Translations under genes and position numbers: made by a program
DNA from: Hominimerdicola alba
GTDB taxonomy: Bacteria; Bacillota; Clostridia; Oscillospirales; Ruminococcaceae
NCBI RefSeq assembly: GCF_900112155.1
Contig: NZ_FOKQ01000001.1
Coordinates: 186,001 to 250,000 of the forward strand
Direction: 5' to 3'
DNA: 64,000 nucleotides
Part shown: one piece after another, positions 47,182 to 54,579 of the stretch
How positions within the stretch are numbered: position 1 is the stretch's first letter
Layout of the letters: each line of letters begins with the position of its first letter
The notes under the pieces: generated by a model
The model's input: only the letters and a program-made list of their open reading frames with translations
Database searches by the model: none
Told to the model about the DNA's origin: nothing

Positions 47182-49593
47182 TTATGCCTTGCCGACTGCC
47201 AGTTTTGACGTCAGTTTGGTCGCTTCCTTGTAGGGTCTGACCAACATATATATCATGCCTGCAAGTACTGCTGCTGCGAATATCACACCGATGATATTTG
47301 CACTGCCTGTGAACAGTCCGCCGAACTGGTTTATCATCAATGCGATCGCATAAGCAAATCCGCACTGATAGCCAATAGCGAACCATGTCCACTTGGCGTT
47401 GTTCATCTCACGCTTGATAGCACCGATAGCCGCGAAGCAGGGTGCGCACAGCAGGTTGAACACCAGGAATGAATATCCCGTGATGCTTGTGAACTGAATT
47501 GCAAGCTCCTGCCAAACCGTTTTGTCCCCGCCGCCGTAGAGCGTACCCATGGTTCCGACGATATTCTCCTTTGCCACAAGTCCCGTGATAGATGCCACAG
47601 CCGCCTGCCAGTTGCCCCAGCCGAGAGGTGTGAATATCCACGCGATAGTGCTTCCTATCTTTGCGAGTATGGAAGCGCTGAGTTCGTCTTCTTCCAGCAT
47701 ACCGAAGCTTCCGTCAACAAAACCGAATCTGCTTGTGAACCAAACAACTACCTGCGAGATCAGTATAACGGTACCTGCCTTTTTGATGAAAGACCAGCCC
47801 CTCTCCCACATGGAACGCAGAACGTTCTTAACAGTGGGCAGATGGTATGCAGGGAGTTCCATTACGAAAGGTGCAGGGTCGCCAGCAAACATCTTTGTCT
47901 TTTTCAGCATGATGCCGGAGATTATTATAGCCGCCATGCCGATGAAATATGCGGAGGTAGCCACCCATGCAGAACCGCCGAAGATAGCACCCGCTATCAT
48001 GGCAATGAAAGGAACTTTCGCACCGCAGGGAATGAATGTGGTGGTCATGATGGTCATACGTCTGTCACGCTCGTTTTCAATGGTACGGCTCGCCATTATT
48101 CCGGGAACACCACAGCCAACTCCCACCAGCATGGGAATAAAGCTCTTGCCCGAAAGTCCGAACTTGCGGAAAACTCTGTCAAGCACGAAGGCGATTCGGG
48201 ACATATAACCGCAGGCTTCAAGGAACGCAAGCATCAGGAAAAGTACCAGCATCTGTGGAACAAATCCCAGAACTGCACCACAGCCTGCAATGATACCATC
48301 GATTATCAGGCCTTTAAGCCAGCCTGCCGCGCCCACTTTATCCAGTGCCTTTTCAGCCAGCGCGGGAACGGGAGGAACATACCAGCCGTAGTCAGCGGGA
48401 TCAGGCTCGTCGCCTATTTTTTCAACGGTGGCGAGAGCTTCTTCGTAGTCCGCGATAGTCGCTGTCTCTTCCGAGATCTCGAGGGTCTCCTCGTCCTCGA
48501 CCTCGTATGTAAACTCGTCTGCAGGTGTTCCGTTTGCTTCAACGTAAGCATCATAGCCGTCGATAATCAGCTGTGCGTCAGCGTATTCCTCGGCTGCGTC
48601 CTCGTATTCAGCTGTACCTTTGCCAAAGAGGTGGAAACCGTCCTCACCGAAGATATTATCATTGGTGAAGTCGGTAAGCGGTGCGCCCACGCCTACCATA
48701 GCTATCCAGTACACTGCGAACATTATAGCCGCAAATATGGGCAGACCAAGCCAGCGATTGGTAACAACTCTGTCTATCTTGTCTGAAGTGCTTAATGCTC
48801 CCTTGTTCTTTTTATCAAGACAGCTGTCGATTATACTTGAAATGTAGTTGTAGCGCTCGTTGGTGATTATGGACTCGCTGTCATCGTCCAGCTCTTTTTC
48901 CACCTTTTCGATATCCTTGTTTATATGTGCCAGCTTTTCACCCTTGATGCCCAGCTTTTCGATGACTTTATCGTCCCGCTCAAACAGCTTTATAGCGTAC
49001 CACCTCTGCTGATCTTCCAGCAGATCATGGACGCAGGCTTCTTCGATATGTGCAAGAGCGTGTTCGATAGCCGCATCAAAGCGGTGAACGGGTCCGTCGT
49101 GTTTGGTGTCTGCCGCAGATATAGCCGCTTCTGCCACTTCGGAAATACCCTCGTTTTTCAGTGCAGATATCTCCATGACCTTGCAGCCTATTGCTTCGGA
49201 CAGCTTTGAAATATTTATCTTATCACCATTCTTATTGACCACGTCCATCATATTCACGGCGCAGACAACGGGTATACCAAGTTCGGTCAGCTGTGTTGTC
49301 AGATAGAGATTTCGCTCTAAGTTGGTACCATCGATTATGTTAAGGATAACATCGGGCTTTTCATCTATCAGATAATTTCTCGCCACAACTTCTTCCAGCG
49401 TGTATGGCGAAAGGGAATAGATGCCAGGCAAGTCGGTGACGATAACATCGCTGTGCTTTTTCAGCTTGCCCTCTTTTTTCTCCACAGTTACGCCCGGCCA
49501 GTTGCCTACGAACTGGTTCGAGCCTGTCAGCGCATTGAAAAGCGTGGTCTTGCCGCAGTTCGGGTTGCCCGCCAGCGCTATTTTGATACTCAT
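47182..49593 (-). CDS. feoB: Ferrous iron transport protein B
   Basis: The 803-residue protein has the N-terminal G-protein domain (P-loop GNPNCGKTT, switch GVTVEKKEG, DLPGIYSL, NMMD). A GDI-like helical region and a membrane domain with two Gate motifs follow (PMLVGVGCGVPGIMASRT and APCFAAIGAIKREM). It imports Fe2+ under anoxic conditions. Between the first membrane helix and the first Gate there is an unusually acidic insert of about 100 residues (EYEDAAEEYADAQLIIDGYD, DEETLEISEETATIADYEEA), probably outside the cell. GGAGGAAG lies about 6 bases before the ATG. A regulator palindrome lies in the feoA-feoB gap. Confidence 0.95.
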   Translation of the reverse strand: MSIKIALAGNPNCGKTTLFNALTGSNQFVGNWPGVTVEKKEGKLKKHSDVIVTDLPGIYSLSPYTLEEVVARNYLIDEKPDVILNIIDGTNLERNLYLTTQLTELGIPVVCAVNMMDVVNKNGDKINISKLSEAIGCKVMEISALKNEGISEVAEAAISAADTKHDGPVHRFDAAIEHALAHIEEACVHDLLEDQQRWYAIKLFERDDKVIEKLGIKGEKLAHINKDIEKVEKELDDDSESIITNERYNYISSIIDSCLDKKNKGALSTSDKIDRVVTNRWLGLPIFAAIMFAVYWIAMVGVGAPLTDFTNDNIFGEDGFHLFGKGTAEYEDAAEEYADAQLIIDGYDAYVEANGTPADEFTYEVEDEETLEISEETATIADYEEALATVEKIGDEPDPADYGWYVPPVPALAEKALDKVGAAGWLKGLIIDGIIAGCGAVLGFVPQMLVLFLMLAFLEACGYMSRIAFVLDRVFRKFGLSGKSFIPMLVGVGCGVPGIMASRTIENERDRRMTIMTTTFIPCGAKVPFIAMIAGAIFGGSAWVATSAYFIGMAAIIISGIMLKKTKMFAGDPAPFVMELPAYHLPTVKNVLRSMWERGWSFIKKAGTVILISQVVVWFTSRFGFVDGSFGMLEEDELSASILAKIGSTIAWIFTPLGWGNWQAAVASITGLVAKENIVGTMGTLYGGGDKTVWQELAIQFTSITGYSFLVFNLLCAPCFAAIGAIKREMNNAKWTWFAIGYQCGFAYAIALMINQFGGLFTGSANIIGVIFAAAVLAGMIYMLVRPYKEATKLTSKLAVGKA

Positions 49594-49611
49594 AATTCTT
49601 CCTCCTAAAAA

Positions 49612-49629
49612 TGTTAGATTAAACTAACT
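49612..49629 (-). promoter_or_regulatory. Metal-regulon palindrome 5, between feoA and feoB
   Basis: TGTTAG-ATTAAA-CTAACT, 18 bases before the feoB start. An internal site may make a roadblock or mark a secondary promoter. Confidence 0.65.
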
Positions 49630-49649
49630 TGTGTGCAAAAAATATATGG

Positions 49650-49868
49650 TCAAATTATCTCGACCATTTCCGCATCAGCTTTGCGGATAGAAAGCTCATA
49701 ACCTCTGACTGTTACTTCTATCGGGTCACCCAGCGGTGCGACTTTACGAATGGTAACAGAAGTTCCTTTCGTCAGTCCCATATCCATTATCCTGCGCTTG
49801 ACAGCACCCTCTCCCGTAAGCTTTTTCACGGTTACGGTATCACCGATCTTTGCGTCTCTCAGTGTCAT
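49650..49868 (-). CDS. feoA: Ferrous iron transport protein A (second copy)
   Basis: The 72-residue SH3-like FeoA protein shows TLRDAKIGDTVTVKKLTGEGAVKRRIMDMGLTKGTSVTIRKVAPLGDPIEVTVRGYELSIR-type family pattern (key positions R, MGL, G, PLGDP). It probably regulates FeoB through the cytoplasmic domain. It lies 11 bases after the first feoA and 56 bases before feoB. Confidence 0.93.
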   Translation of the reverse strand: MTLRDAKIGDTVTVKKLTGEGAVKRRIMDMGLTKGTSVTIRKVAPLGDPIEVTVRGYELSIRKADAEMVEII

Positions 49869-49879
49869 ATCTTCTCCCC

Positions 49880-50092
49880 CTATACCATTATTTTCATAGC
49901 TAATTCGCGGCTGACTGCCACTCTCGTTTCCTTGACATTAACTATGAGATTACCCGCCATGACGGATATCACCGTAACTTTTCCCCCAACGGCAAACCCC
50001 AAGTCCTCTAAATGCTTGCGGACTTCATTCGTTCCTCCGATGCGTGCGATAGTGTAGCTTTCGCCTGCGTTTGCAGATACCAACGGCATCAT
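49880..50092 (-). CDS. feoA: Ferrous iron transport protein A (first copy)
   Basis: The 70-residue FeoA-domain protein (GESYTIARIGG, KHLEDLGFAVGGKVTVIS, NLIVNVKETRVAVSRELAMKI) is the first gene of the feo operon. The two FeoA copies differ in sequence and may form a heteromer or have different roles. AGGAGGTAA lies about 7 bases before the ATG. Promoter and palindrome are directly upstream. Confidence 0.92.
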   Translation of the reverse strand: MMPLVSANAGESYTIARIGGTNEVRKHLEDLGFAVGGKVTVISVMAGNLIVNVKETRVAVSRELAMKIMV

Positions 50093-50110
50093 ATTTACCT
50101 CCTTTACAAT

Positions 50111-50128
50111 GGTTAGAATAACCTAACT
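50111..50128 (-). promoter_or_regulatory. Metal-regulon palindrome 6, at the feo operon start
   Basis: GGTTAG-AATAAC-CTAACT, 9 bases downstream of the -10 box on the minus strand, covering the transcription start. Confidence 0.8.
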
Positions 50129-50137
50129 TTTGATTAA

Positions 50138-50166
50138 ATTATACATCACTAACTCACAAAAGTCAA
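50138..50166 (-). promoter_or_regulatory. Promoter of the feo operon
   Basis: On the minus strand, TTGACT (50161-50166) and TATAAT (50138-50143) are 17 bases apart. Confidence 0.82.
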
Positions 50167-50245
50167 TATTATTAAGCTCACTTTGTCGTGTTAAACATAG
50201 AGTTAGCCAAAGTAAATCGTGTATTTTATTAGATATAACTAACCG

Positions 50246-50278
50246 AAAGGCTGCCGTGTTTTTGAACGGCAGCCTTCA
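50246..50278 (-). terminator. Terminator of the DUF3793-flavodoxin operon
   Basis: The perfect stem AAGGCTGCCGT / ACGGCAGCCTT lies 25 bases beyond the flavodoxin stop codon; its T tail is weak. Confidence 0.65.
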
Positions 50279-50302
50279 CGAAAAAAAGATGAACAGGAAA
50301 GT

Positions 50303-50707
50303 TTACACAAGCTTTTTACCAAGCTCGCGGCACTTTGCAAGAGCTTCATCGTCGGGGGTGTTGTTCGCGATGAGTCCCTCGCCGTCAACGATTTCTGCGC
50401 CTGCTGCCTTAACTCTGTCAGCCCAGAGACGCATCCATTCGCCGTCACCCCAATCGTAAGATCCGAAGAGAGCGATCTTCTTGCCGCTTATCTTTCCTTC
50501 AATACCGGAGAAGAAAGGCTCGAATTCAGTGTCTTCCAGCTCCTCGGCACCCATAGCAGGGCAGCCCAGTGCAAGGGCATCAAACTCACTGACATCACCG
50601 TCAAATGCCGATACCTGAACAGCGGATACTCCCGCTCCTTCTGCAACCGCATTAGCCATAGCCTCGGTGTTGCCTGTTCCGCTCCAGTAAATTACTGCTG
50701 TTTTCAT
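50303..50707 (-). CDS. Flavodoxin
   Basis: The 134-residue short-chain flavodoxin has the FMN phosphate loop YWSGTGNTEAMA near the N-terminus and the later loops CPAMGAEELE and GSYDWGDGEWM. Flavodoxins replace ferredoxin as electron carrier when iron is short, which fits its place in the metal regulon. The ATG at 50707 has GGAGGT 8 bases upstream; an earlier in-frame start lies in the ribosome-site region. It follows the DUF3793 gene by about 30 bases. Confidence 0.93.
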   Translation of the reverse strand: MKTAVIYWSGTGNTEAMANAVAEGAGVSAVQVSAFDGDVSEFDALALGCPAMGAEELEDTEFEPFFSGIEGKISGKKIALFGSYDWGDGEWMRLWADRVKAAGAEIVDGEGLIANNTPDDEALAKCRELGKKLV

Positions 50708-50735
50708 TTGTATTACCTCCAATGATACTGACTTT

Positions 50736-51299
50736 TTATGCTACGCAGACCTGCAAGGAACGTCCCTGAGCAAGTTCTCGGCACAGTTTTGTTCTGCATT
50801 GTCTGTAACATTCAAATAATTCTTTGGCGCGTTCAACGTCACCATAGACTTTCCACACCCCGCACAGTTTGCACTTCTGTCCGCAGTTAGCTATAAAGCC
50901 TTTTACATCTTCCAGCGGATATCCTAGAAATACTCCTATCTCGTGGGGAAAGTCCTTTTCGGAGAGCCTTTCGCATAATCTGTCAAGGCACTGATCTGTG
51001 TCCCATGATACATCATAGCCGTACCCAAAAAGAAAAACTCTCACCGCTTTGTCGGACAGCACAGCTTCAAGCAGATACTTATCATATAGATATATGATAG
51101 TCCGATGACTGCACCTGCTTATGAAACGTGCGCCTATCCTCGAACCGAAATAGCTTTCTGCAAAAAGCTGAGACAGCTCATCAATGTCAAATTCCTCTGC
51201 CGAAAGCGTGGGCAGACTGCCGCACTTCATACCCATAAGCGTAGGTGCTGCGTGGAAGGCAAGTACATTTTCGAGTTTTTTTGTATCCTGCACAAGCAT
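50736..51299 (-). CDS. DUF3793 family protein
   Basis: The 187-residue protein has the DUF3793 layout: APTLMGMKCGSL near the N-terminus, FGYGYDVSWDTDQCLDRL in the middle, and a Cys-rich segment FPHEIGVFLGYPLEDVKGFI..NCGQKCKLCGVWKVYGD. It is usually found with flavodoxin and Feo genes in Clostridia, with no proven role; the cysteines could bind iron or an Fe-S cluster. A perfect regulator palindrome and a consensus promoter lie upstream. AAAGGAGA precedes the start. Confidence 0.88.
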   Translation of the reverse strand: MLVQDTKKLENVLAFHAAPTLMGMKCGSLPTLSAEEFDIDELSQLFAESYFGSRIGARFISRCSHRTIIYLYDKYLLEAVLSDKAVRVFLFGYGYDVSWDTDQCLDRLCERLSEKDFPHEIGVFLGYPLEDVKGFIANCGQKCKLCGVWKVYGDVERAKELFECYRQCRTKLCRELAQGRSLQVCVA

Positions 51300-51320
51300 A
51301 GGCTTCTCCTTTCTAATTAA

Positions 51321-51338
51321 GGTTAGTATCAGCTAACC
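51321..51338 (-). promoter_or_regulatory. Metal-regulon palindrome 7 (perfect), before DUF3793-flavodoxin
   Basis: GGTTAG-TATCAG-CTAACC, 10 bases downstream of the -10 box on the minus strand. Confidence 0.83.
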
Positions 51339-51348
51339 AACTGCTTAT

Positions 51349-51377
51349 ATTATACTTTCTATTCTTTGTAAAGTCAA
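51349..51377 (-). promoter_or_regulatory. Promoter of the DUF3793-flavodoxin operon
   Basis: On the minus strand, TTGACT (51372-51377) and TATAAT (51349-51354) are 17 bases apart. Confidence 0.83.
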
Positions 51378-51454
51378 GGATATTATTCATTTGTGGGAGA
51401 AGTTTGTAGAAAATAATAAAAGTTTGCAAGAACTAACCTAACTATTTGTAACAT

Positions 51455-51472
51455 AGTTAGAATTCACTAACT
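51455..51472 (+). promoter_or_regulatory. Metal-regulon palindrome 8, upstream of the DtxR-family gene
   Basis: AGTTAG-AATTCA-CTAACT lies just upstream of the -35 box of the regulator gene; further GTTAG half sites occur at 51432-51441. Confidence 0.7.
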
Positions 51473-51488
51473 GACAATTATCAAAACA

Positions 51489-51517
51489 TTGACATTGACC
51501 TTTACAGGTGATATTAT
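51489..51517 (+). promoter_or_regulatory. Promoter of the DtxR-family gene
   Basis: TTGACA (51489-51494) and TATTAT (51512-51517) with a 17-base spacer; palindrome 9 begins 8 bases later. Confidence 0.75.
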
Positions 51518-51524
51518 ATTTTGT

Positions 51525-51542
51525 GGTTAATTAAGTCTAACT
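51525..51542 (+). promoter_or_regulatory. Metal-regulon palindrome 9, at the DtxR-family gene start
   Basis: GGTTAA-TTAAGT-CTAACT over the predicted transcription start; suggests autoregulation. Confidence 0.7.
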
Positions 51543-51559
51543 ATAAAGGGGAATAAATA

Positions 51560-51928
51560 ATGTTGACCGAACAGCAGAAAAAATATCTTATTACCATCTA
51601 TCTTTTGGGGCAGAACGGCGAGCGTGTGCGCATCACTGATATAGCGGATTATCTCCACGTTGCAAAGGCAAGTGCAGTGAAGATGTGCAAGAAACTCATC
51701 GAGGAAGAGTTGATAATCAAAGAGTCATACCGTCAGATAACACTGACACAAAAGGGCGTTTCCGAGGCTAACGGTCTATTTACACCCTGTGTGATATTGC
51801 AGGATCACTTAACTTCAAAAGTGGGGATAGACCCCAAGAAAGCGGGCGAAGCCAGCATGATGATATCCTCGGTGCTTGATGAGGAAACTATGGAAAAGCT
51901 CATAAATTATGTGCTTTCCCGGGGATAG
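51560..51928 (+). CDS. Short DtxR/MntR-family transcriptional regulator
   Basis: The 122-residue protein has an N-terminal winged helix typical of the family (YLITIYLLGQNGERVRITDIADYLHVAKASAVKMCKKLIEEELI, then ITLTQKG) and a short helical dimerisation part; no SH3-like domain. MntR is about 140 and DtxR about 226 residues. By hand alignment the metal ligands of the second domain are mostly absent: the H-x-x-x-E pair reads C-V-I-L-Q, and E-H of the ACRMEH-like segment reads I-S. It is the natural candidate for binding the nine GGTTAG-N6-CTAACC sites around it, including its own. What it senses is open. AAAGGGGA lies upstream of the ATG. Confidence 0.83.
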   Translation: MLTEQQKKYLITIYLLGQNGERVRITDIADYLHVAKASAVKMCKKLIEEELIIKESYRQITLTQKGVSEANGLFTPCVILQDHLTSKVGIDPKKAGEASMMISSVLDEETMEKLINYVLSRG

Positions 51929-52010
51929 ATCAAAAACAGAAAATGACATGGACAGAAGTAGATTTTAATGGCATTATTTTGATTCGATCTCTTTTCTAAA
52001 CAGAAATATT

Positions 52011-52050
52011 AAAACCTCCCCATGCGATAGTGCCTGTATAGGGCGGTTTT
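52011..52050 (+). terminator. Terminator of the DtxR-family gene
   Basis: AAAACC..CCC pairs with GGG..GGTTTT around a 20-base loop, followed by ATAATTG. The stem is short, so strength is uncertain. Confidence 0.5.
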
Positions 52051-52173
52051 ATAATTGTATGGTTACTATTTGTGTGGTTTATTATAATGATCGATTCGGC
52101 TGTCATGTGTATACTGTGTGCAGCCTATATTCATGGGATGCCCGTCCCACTATACGAACAGTCTGTCATAGTC

Positions 52174-52245
52174 TTACCACTTTGAACCCAGCTTCTCACG
52201 TTCCTCGTCCTGCTCCTCCTTGAAAGCCTGAGCAAGTCCATTACC
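52174..52245 (-). pseudogene. 3' remnant of an unidentified gene
   Basis: The minus-strand frame ending in a stop at 52174 reads AQAFKEEQDEEREKLGSKW at its C-terminus, a charged helix plausible as a natural protein end. Upstream of about 52245 the same frame is only the reverse of the dockerin gene, so just this tail survives. Its origin is not recognised. Confidence 0.35.
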
Positions 52246-52690
52246 AGCAGAGGGCTTTACCGCTGAAAAGCTTGAAGCATATATCAAGAACATCACCACC
52301 GTTGTCGTAAACGAGAAAGAGTATTCCGCAAGCGGCAGAAGAGCAACTGTGATCATCAAGGAAGACGGCACACTTGACACTGCAAGCGATGTATTTGCCG
52401 AGGGCGAGAGCTTCAATATAACTGTAAAGGTAAAGGGCTACGAGAATGATCTGGTATTCACTTATACTAAGAAAAGTGAAGAATCCTCAGACTATGCACC
52501 GGGCGATGTAAACGGTGATGGAAACATCAATGTCACAGATATTACAAAGGTTGCAGCTCATGTAAAGGGCAAAAAGATTCTTGACGAAAAAGGCATGAAG
52601 GCAGCAGATGTGAACAAGGACGGTAATGTAAACGTTACTGATATTATTCGTATCGCTGCTCATGTAAAAGGCAAAAATCTTATAAAGTAA
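52232..52690 (+). pseudogene. 5'-truncated dockerin protein gene
   Basis: The frame is open from just after a TGA at 52229 and has no proper start: the only start-like codon is a GTG at 52349 without ribosome site. It encodes an Ig-like module of the haemoglobin-interacting/DUF1533 kind (VVVNEKEYSASGRRATVIIKED, EGESFNITVKVKGYENDLVFTYTKK). A complete type I dockerin follows, with two calcium-binding repeats (GDVNGDGNINVTDITKVAAHV and ADVNKDGNVNVTDIIRIAAHV). Dockerins attach enzymes to cohesins on scaffoldins or the cell surface. The 5' part is lost, so it is probably not expressed. Confidence 0.75.
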
Positions 52691-52804
52691 GCATTCAAAC
52701 CAAATCCTTTAATACAGACGCAGAGAGCACTTCTTTTATAATGAAAGGGGTGCTTTCTGCATTGATCGTTTAAATAACAGAAGTAAGATAAGGAGATTAT
52801 AACA

Positions 52805-52838
52805 AGAAGCGGAGAGCAAAACCCTCCGCTTCTTTATT
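52805..52838 (+). terminator. Terminator-like hairpin downstream of the dockerin remnant
   Basis: A 10-bp perfect stem with a 9-base loop and T-rich tail. Confidence 0.7.
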
Positions 52839-52941
52839 TGCATATTTATGAAAAAGCCTCTCTCATCGTACCACGATCCCGTGTGATTTTTTGCCTGCAA
52901 ATCTGCACTTACAGCTGCCCAAAAAGCAGTTTAAAAGTAAA

Positions 52942-52982
52942 AGAAAAACCCGTAAACATAACGTTTTCGCCATGTCAACGGG
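52942..52982 (-). terminator. Terminator of the tRNA-Arg gene
   Basis: On the minus strand CCCGTTGACAT pairs with ATGTTTACGGG and is followed by TTTTTCTTTT. Confidence 0.82.
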
Positions 52983-52995
52983 CTTTATCGTTGTA

Positions 52996-53069
52996 TGCGC
53001 CAGGAGGGACTCGAACCCCCGACCTACTGGTTCGTAGCCAGTCACTCTATCCAGCTGAGCTACTGGCGC
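52996..53069 (-). tRNA. tRNA-Arg (anticodon ACG)
   Basis: The minus strand folds as a full cloverleaf. The 7-bp acceptor stem is GCGCCAG / CTGGCGC with discriminator A. The D arm contains AGCTCAGCTGGATAGAG. The anticodon arm is ACTGG-CTACGAA-CCAGT with anticodon ACG, and the T arm contains GGTTCGAGTCC. The 3' CCA is not encoded. A terminator follows directly. A34 would be edited to inosine by TadA. Confidence 0.97.
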
Positions 53070-53165
53070 TCAATCAACTCTAATATTATAGCATTATATA
53101 GGCGAGTTGTCAATAGCAAAATTGAAGTTTAACAAAATACGTGATATCTGTTAATCTATTGTTCA

Positions 53166-53819
53166 TTACTTTGCGAGAAGCTCTCTGTAATTATCAAAGC
53201 AGATGTCTGCTTCTCCCAGCATTATAGCCTTTTCAGCGTCGCTTAGTTCGTCCAGGCAGGCAGCCGAAGCAAATCCACCCAGCTTTGCACCACGTATGCC
53301 CTCGGGCAGGTCTTCAAAAACCACTGTATCGGCTGATGTGGTACCCAGCCTTTCGCAGGCAAGCTCGTATACATCGGGGAAGCCCTTGCCCCTGCCTACT
53401 TCCTCGGTGGTGGCAAAGCTTTCAAACAGGGAGAGCACACCCAGCCTTTTCAGCACAGGCTCATACAGCGCCGCAGAATTTGCAGTAGCCAGACCCAGCT
53501 TAACACCCTTGCCCGAAAGATACCGCAGAAAATCAGCCGCACCGTCCACCTCGCCGATGATGTGGGTATACTCGTACACCGCCATATCGTGCCATTCCTG
53601 CATTATGCTCTCGATGCTGTCTTCCAGCCCCAGAAGGTCTTTGGTGTAAATGGCAGCCGCCCTGAAATCCTTGGTGGAAACAGCTTCATAGTAACCCTCG
53701 GGGACTTCCATGCCCCGCTTTTTGAAAAACAGGCGGTCTATCTCGCTCCATACACCCTTTGAGCGTATGAGAGTGCCGTCAAGGTCAAAGACCGCTGCCT
53801 TGAATCCTGTGAAATCCAT
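53166..53819 (-). CDS. HAD-family hydrolase (beta-phosphoglucomutase-like)
   Basis: The 217-residue protein shows HAD motif I FDLDGTLIRS at the N-terminus, a helical cap, motif II LATANSAALYE, and motif III/IV VVFEDLPEGIRGAKLGGFASA. It belongs to the group containing beta-phosphoglucomutase and phosphoglycolate phosphatase; the substrate cannot be set from sequence. It follows the DUF4261 gene with a 1-base gap and is probably co-transcribed. Confidence 0.88.
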   Translation of the reverse strand: MDFTGFKAAVFDLDGTLIRSKGVWSEIDRLFFKKRGMEVPEGYYEAVSTKDFRAAAIYTKDLLGLEDSIESIMQEWHDMAVYEYTHIIGEVDGAADFLRYLSGKGVKLGLATANSAALYEPVLKRLGVLSLFESFATTEEVGRGKGFPDVYELACERLGTTSADTVVFEDLPEGIRGAKLGGFASAACLDELSDAEKAIMLGEADICFDNYRELLAK

Positions 53820-53820
53820 A

Positions 53821-54579
53821 TCAGAAACCTATCTTAGCAGTTGTGCCCTTAACGCTGACACCGTCACCCACGCTGATGGGCAGCTTCTGCTCCTCGCTGA
53901 AGCCGATGGTCTCGCCGTCTTTCAGCTCAACGTGTTCGCTGAGGACATACTCTTCTATCGAGAACATGAAGCTTATCACCTGGTCGGGCTGCTGCTTGCT
54001 GTCGATGACTTCCAGCTCGTTCATGCCGAAGAAAGTCATGCCCGATGTAAAAGCGCAGAGCCCCTCCTTAGCCAGATACATACCCGTATACAGCAGTATG
54101 GGCACGGGAAGCTCGTCATTCTTGATAGTCTCGGCAAAGTTCATATAGAACTCCTTTTCGTATACCGTGGGGTTCTTGTATATGCCGATAGCGTTGTCAA
54201 GCTTCAGCAGGCTGTAAGCTATCTTCGCGAAAAGCAGAGCCTGATCCATAGCATCGAACTTGTTCATAACAGCCATCATTACGTGAGCCTGATGCTTTGC
54301 CACCTCAGCCGCACCGTCTTTCCAAAGGATATTGTTCTTAGCGCACTCCTCAGCTTCGTTGTTTGGTACAGGGTTGGGCATAAGTGAGCAAGCCACCACC
54401 ATGCCATCGGTGTGGAATACCAGCGCATTGTCCTTGACCTCGTCATCAACTTCGATGTCCCAGTCATCTTTCAGTGACTTCTTGAATCTTGCCCAGTCCA
54501 TATTAGCGTCCTTGTAGAGAACAAAGCCCGCAAGAACATTACCTTCTTTTTTATCGTTGTTAACTGTATTTTCAGCCAT
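53821..54579 (-). CDS. DUF4261 domain protein
   Basis: The protein of about 252 residues matches what I know as DUF4261, including the N-terminal half with VACSLMPNPVPNNEAEECAKNN and the C-terminal SGMTFFGMNELEVIDSKQQPDQV. The function is unknown; members often occur in immunity or stress-protein settings in Firmicutes. Two ATG codons lie close together; that at 54579 has GGAGG 8 bases upstream, while 54585 is too near. Confidence 0.75.
   Translation of the reverse strand: MAENTVNNDKKEGNVLAGFVLYKDANMDWARFKKSLKDDWDIEVDDEVKDNALVFHTDGMVVACSLMPNPVPNNEAEECAKNNILWKDGAAEVAKHQAHVMMAVMNKFDAMDQALLFAKIAYSLLKLDNAIGIYKNPTVYEKEFYMNFAETIKNDELPVPILLYTGMYLAKEGLCAFTSGMTFFGMNELEVIDSKQQPDQVISFMFSIEEYVLSEHVELKDGETIGFSEEQKLPISVGDGVSVKGTTAKIGF

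Larger units (their letters stand above)
52691..52995. other. Intergenic region with three terminator-like hairpins
   Basis: Hairpins at 52719-52761 (GCAGA..AGCAC / GTGCT..TCTGC) and 52805-52838 (AGAAGCGGAG / CTCCGCTTCT then TTATTTG) lie beyond the dockerin remnant. A third at 52949-52982 on the minus strand terminates the tRNA. No gene is seen. Confidence 0.6.

Noticed and set aside
47842-48786. 314-codon frame opposite feoB
   Set aside because: Mirror of feoB codons; His/Cys-rich translation looks interesting but the conserved FeoB frame explains the openness.
52232-52690. Evidence for a cellulosome locus
   Set aside because: Only a truncated dockerin remnant is present; no cohesin, scaffoldin or glycoside hydrolase gene is in the window.
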